Below are positions 62,888 through 64,000 of a DNA stretch of 64,000 nucleotides, one piece after another. The first letter of the stretch is position 1; the number at the start of each line of letters is the position of its first letter. Source of the DNA: Candidatus Gastranaerophilales bacterium (GTDB lineage Bacteria; Cyanobacteriota; Vampirovibrionia; Gastranaerophilales; Gastranaerophilaceae); the NCBI GenBank assembly GCA_944322785.1, contig CALUPW010000001.1, positions 310,001 through 374,000 of the forward strand. Reading direction: 5' to 3'. The translations under genes were made by a program, and so were the position numbers. The notes under the pieces were generated by a model, which was not told where the DNA came from, did no database searches, and saw nothing but the letters and a program-made list of their open reading frames with translations.

Positions 62888-63100
62888 CTACTGTTCTTTT
62901 TGGGAGATGAATGAATGAAATAAATCAACTAAATCAAATTTACCGTATTTGAAAGGAATTGCCTGTTTTGAATAATCGCTTCCCGTAATATTCTGCAAAT
63001 CCTGTATTTCCTTAAAACTTAATGAATTAAAGTCAAAACTCGTCATTTCACCATAATCAATCATCAAATCTTCCATGTCGAGAATCTTTTTTTCATCCAT
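62888..63100 (-). CDS. Small acidic protein (70 aa)
   Basis: The protein begins MDEKKILDMEDLMIDYGEMTSFDFNSL and is rich in D, E, S and F. I chose this ATG over one 24 bases upstream because AAGGAG lies 9 bases before it. No family is recognised. It is 30 bases upstream of the next small gene on the same strand, so the two form a small unit. Confidence 0.55.
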   Translation of the reverse strand: MDEKKILDMEDLMIDYGEMTSFDFNSLSFKEIQDLQNITGSDYSKQAIPFKYGKFDLVDLFHSFISQKEQ

Positions 63101-63369
63101 TTTTACACACTCCTTAATTTTCAAATCTAATTACAGAATTTTTGTCGGAATGTTTAGGGGGGTTCTTTAAGATTTCAGGCATGTTTGTAACAAAATTTTA
63201 CAATCGTATGCATGGTGGTTGATTTATTTTGAAAAATCATTAGAATTATCATGACAGATTTTTGGCATGGTGAAGTTTGTTCAAAAACAGCTGAATCAAG
63301 TCTTAAATTTATCAGGATTTACGTATTAATACGGTTTTTACCGTTCAGGAAGTAAAGTGAGGGCTAAAT

Positions 63370-63921
63370 ATGGCAAATTATGGAGCTTTATCGGGAATAT
63401 ACGCAGGACTTTCAAATACATACTCGGTTCTGGCAAATCAATATGAAGACGGCGTTACGCTGGAAAATATACTTGATGCACAGGGAAAATCATCAAATGC
63501 AAATATAGTTAACAGTTCTTTTGCATCATACTTACAAAACAATTTTGGCTCAATTGACAAAAACGGTGACGGAAAAATTTCAGCAGATGAAATGTCAACT
63601 CTGACAAATACAATGTCTGCTCAAGGTTTGACAAAACAGGAATTTACACAACTTGCACTGTCGGGTAACAGCGGGCTTTCGACCGCAACCATAAACAATA
63701 TTTTGGAACATTTCGAAGATATGGACACAAATGGTGACGGAAGAATTACGAGTGCGGAAATCGCAGCCTTTGATATTGACAGTTCAAGGCAGGAAAAGAT
63801 GGATGAATTTGCACACAAATTTGCGACAAATATGTCAACGTTTTACGGCGACGACAGTTCATCCGATGTTTCCGGTTCATACAGCATGCTGAGTTACAGA
63901 TATAAAAAATCAGACAGTTAG
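63370..63921 (+). CDS. EF-hand protein with two calcium loops (183 aa)
   Basis: Two near-consensus EF-hand loops are visible: DKNGDGKISADE (about 63-74) and DTNGDGRITSAE (about 118-129). A serine/alanine/glycine-rich N-terminal part (NYGALSGIYAGLSNTYSVLA) precedes them, and an S/D-rich tail with a Y-rich end follows. There is no standard signal peptide. GAGGG lies before the ATG. The role is unknown; calcium binding is a safe inference from the loops. With the gene at 4281 this is the second EF-hand protein in the window. Confidence 0.85.
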   Translation: MANYGALSGIYAGLSNTYSVLANQYEDGVTLENILDAQGKSSNANIVNSSFASYLQNNFGSIDKNGDGKISADEMSTLTNTMSAQGLTKQEFTQLALSGNSGLSTATINNILEHFEDMDTNGDGRITSAEIAAFDIDSSRQEKMDEFAHKFATNMSTFYGDDSSSDVSGSYSMLSYRYKKSDS

Positions 63922-63950
63922 TAACATATCTTTGGAAAGGATTAAAAAAC

Positions 63951-63984
63951 GCCGCAATTTGTGTACTTATTGCGGCATTTTTAT
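63951..63984 (+). terminator. Terminator of the EF-hand gene
   Basis: GCCGCAA and TTGCGGC form a 7-bp stem with a 12-base loop, followed by ATTTTTATT. Confidence 0.85.
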
Positions 63985-64000
63985 TGTAAATTTTTGAGTG

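Overview
The window looks like a chromosomal segment of a low-GC, Gram-negative-type bacterium of the non-photosynthetic cyanobacterial sister group (Vampirovibrionia/Melainabacteria, most like gut Gastranaerophilales). This is inference from style. The supports are pilin-like proteins with an A|FTMAEVLI(T/V)LGI(I/L)GI segment, EF-hand proteins, small proteins opening with xI(N/Y)P(V/I)N or xPAFGM, a dnaG-rpoD pair, TolC and lipoproteins (outer membrane) and AT-rich intergenes. No rRNA, CRISPR array or insertion sequence was seen.

Layout. 1-2290: a cut-off serine resolvase, a large serine recombinase and tRNA-Arg(TCT), probably the end of an integrated element. 2288-6490: two glycosyltransferases, an EF-hand protein and a membrane protein. 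6600-11400: alaS, dut, a TM2-domain gene behind a 15-C tract, and small genes. 11481-18803 (minus): GH57 glycosidase, ACT protein plus AGCS symporter, then a nagZ operon. 18922-27055: a two-module HNH protein, aquaporin, pgeF, a diguanylate cyclase, an HD protein, a third glycosyltransferase and a hydrolase. 27092-29440: hom-thrC. 29520-38950: three pilin-like genes interleaved with rnpB, the grpE-dnaJ-propeller-methyltransferase operon and murA. 39041-51030: mfd, a parvulin lipoprotein, a two-component system coupled to tadA, then mrnC, trmB-like and tdk. 51044-55491 (minus): a solute-binding lipoprotein and dnaG-rpoD. 55649-64000: a receiver-kinase protein, a palindrome-interrupted gene, a repeat cluster, xer, a bioD-like gene, tolC and an EF-hand protein.

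Main discovery candidate. The three pilin-like genes at about 29.5, 31.2 and 37.8 kb each begin with the same short leader ((K/M)QTMIE(I/F)Q) running straight into a tract of 11 or 12 G. In all three the leader start codon is out of frame with the pilin in the sequence as given. One base less (copies 1 and 3) or one more (copy 2) would fuse it in frame. This is the architecture of slipped-strand phase variation, and all three switches read OFF here. Between the G tract and the pilin domain, copies 1 and 3 carry about 140 codons made largely of composite palindromic repeats (CGTCA-hairpin-hairpin-TGACG) that also occur between genes. The two copies differ by indels that keep the frame, which suggests that this DNA is translated. 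A second palindrome family sits in frame inside the gene at 57148-58590 and as a cluster at 58724-59170. A 15-C tract in the probable promoter of the TM2 gene may be a fourth variable locus.

The housekeeping genes are ordinary and most are complete. All functional calls come from reading motifs; no database search was run.
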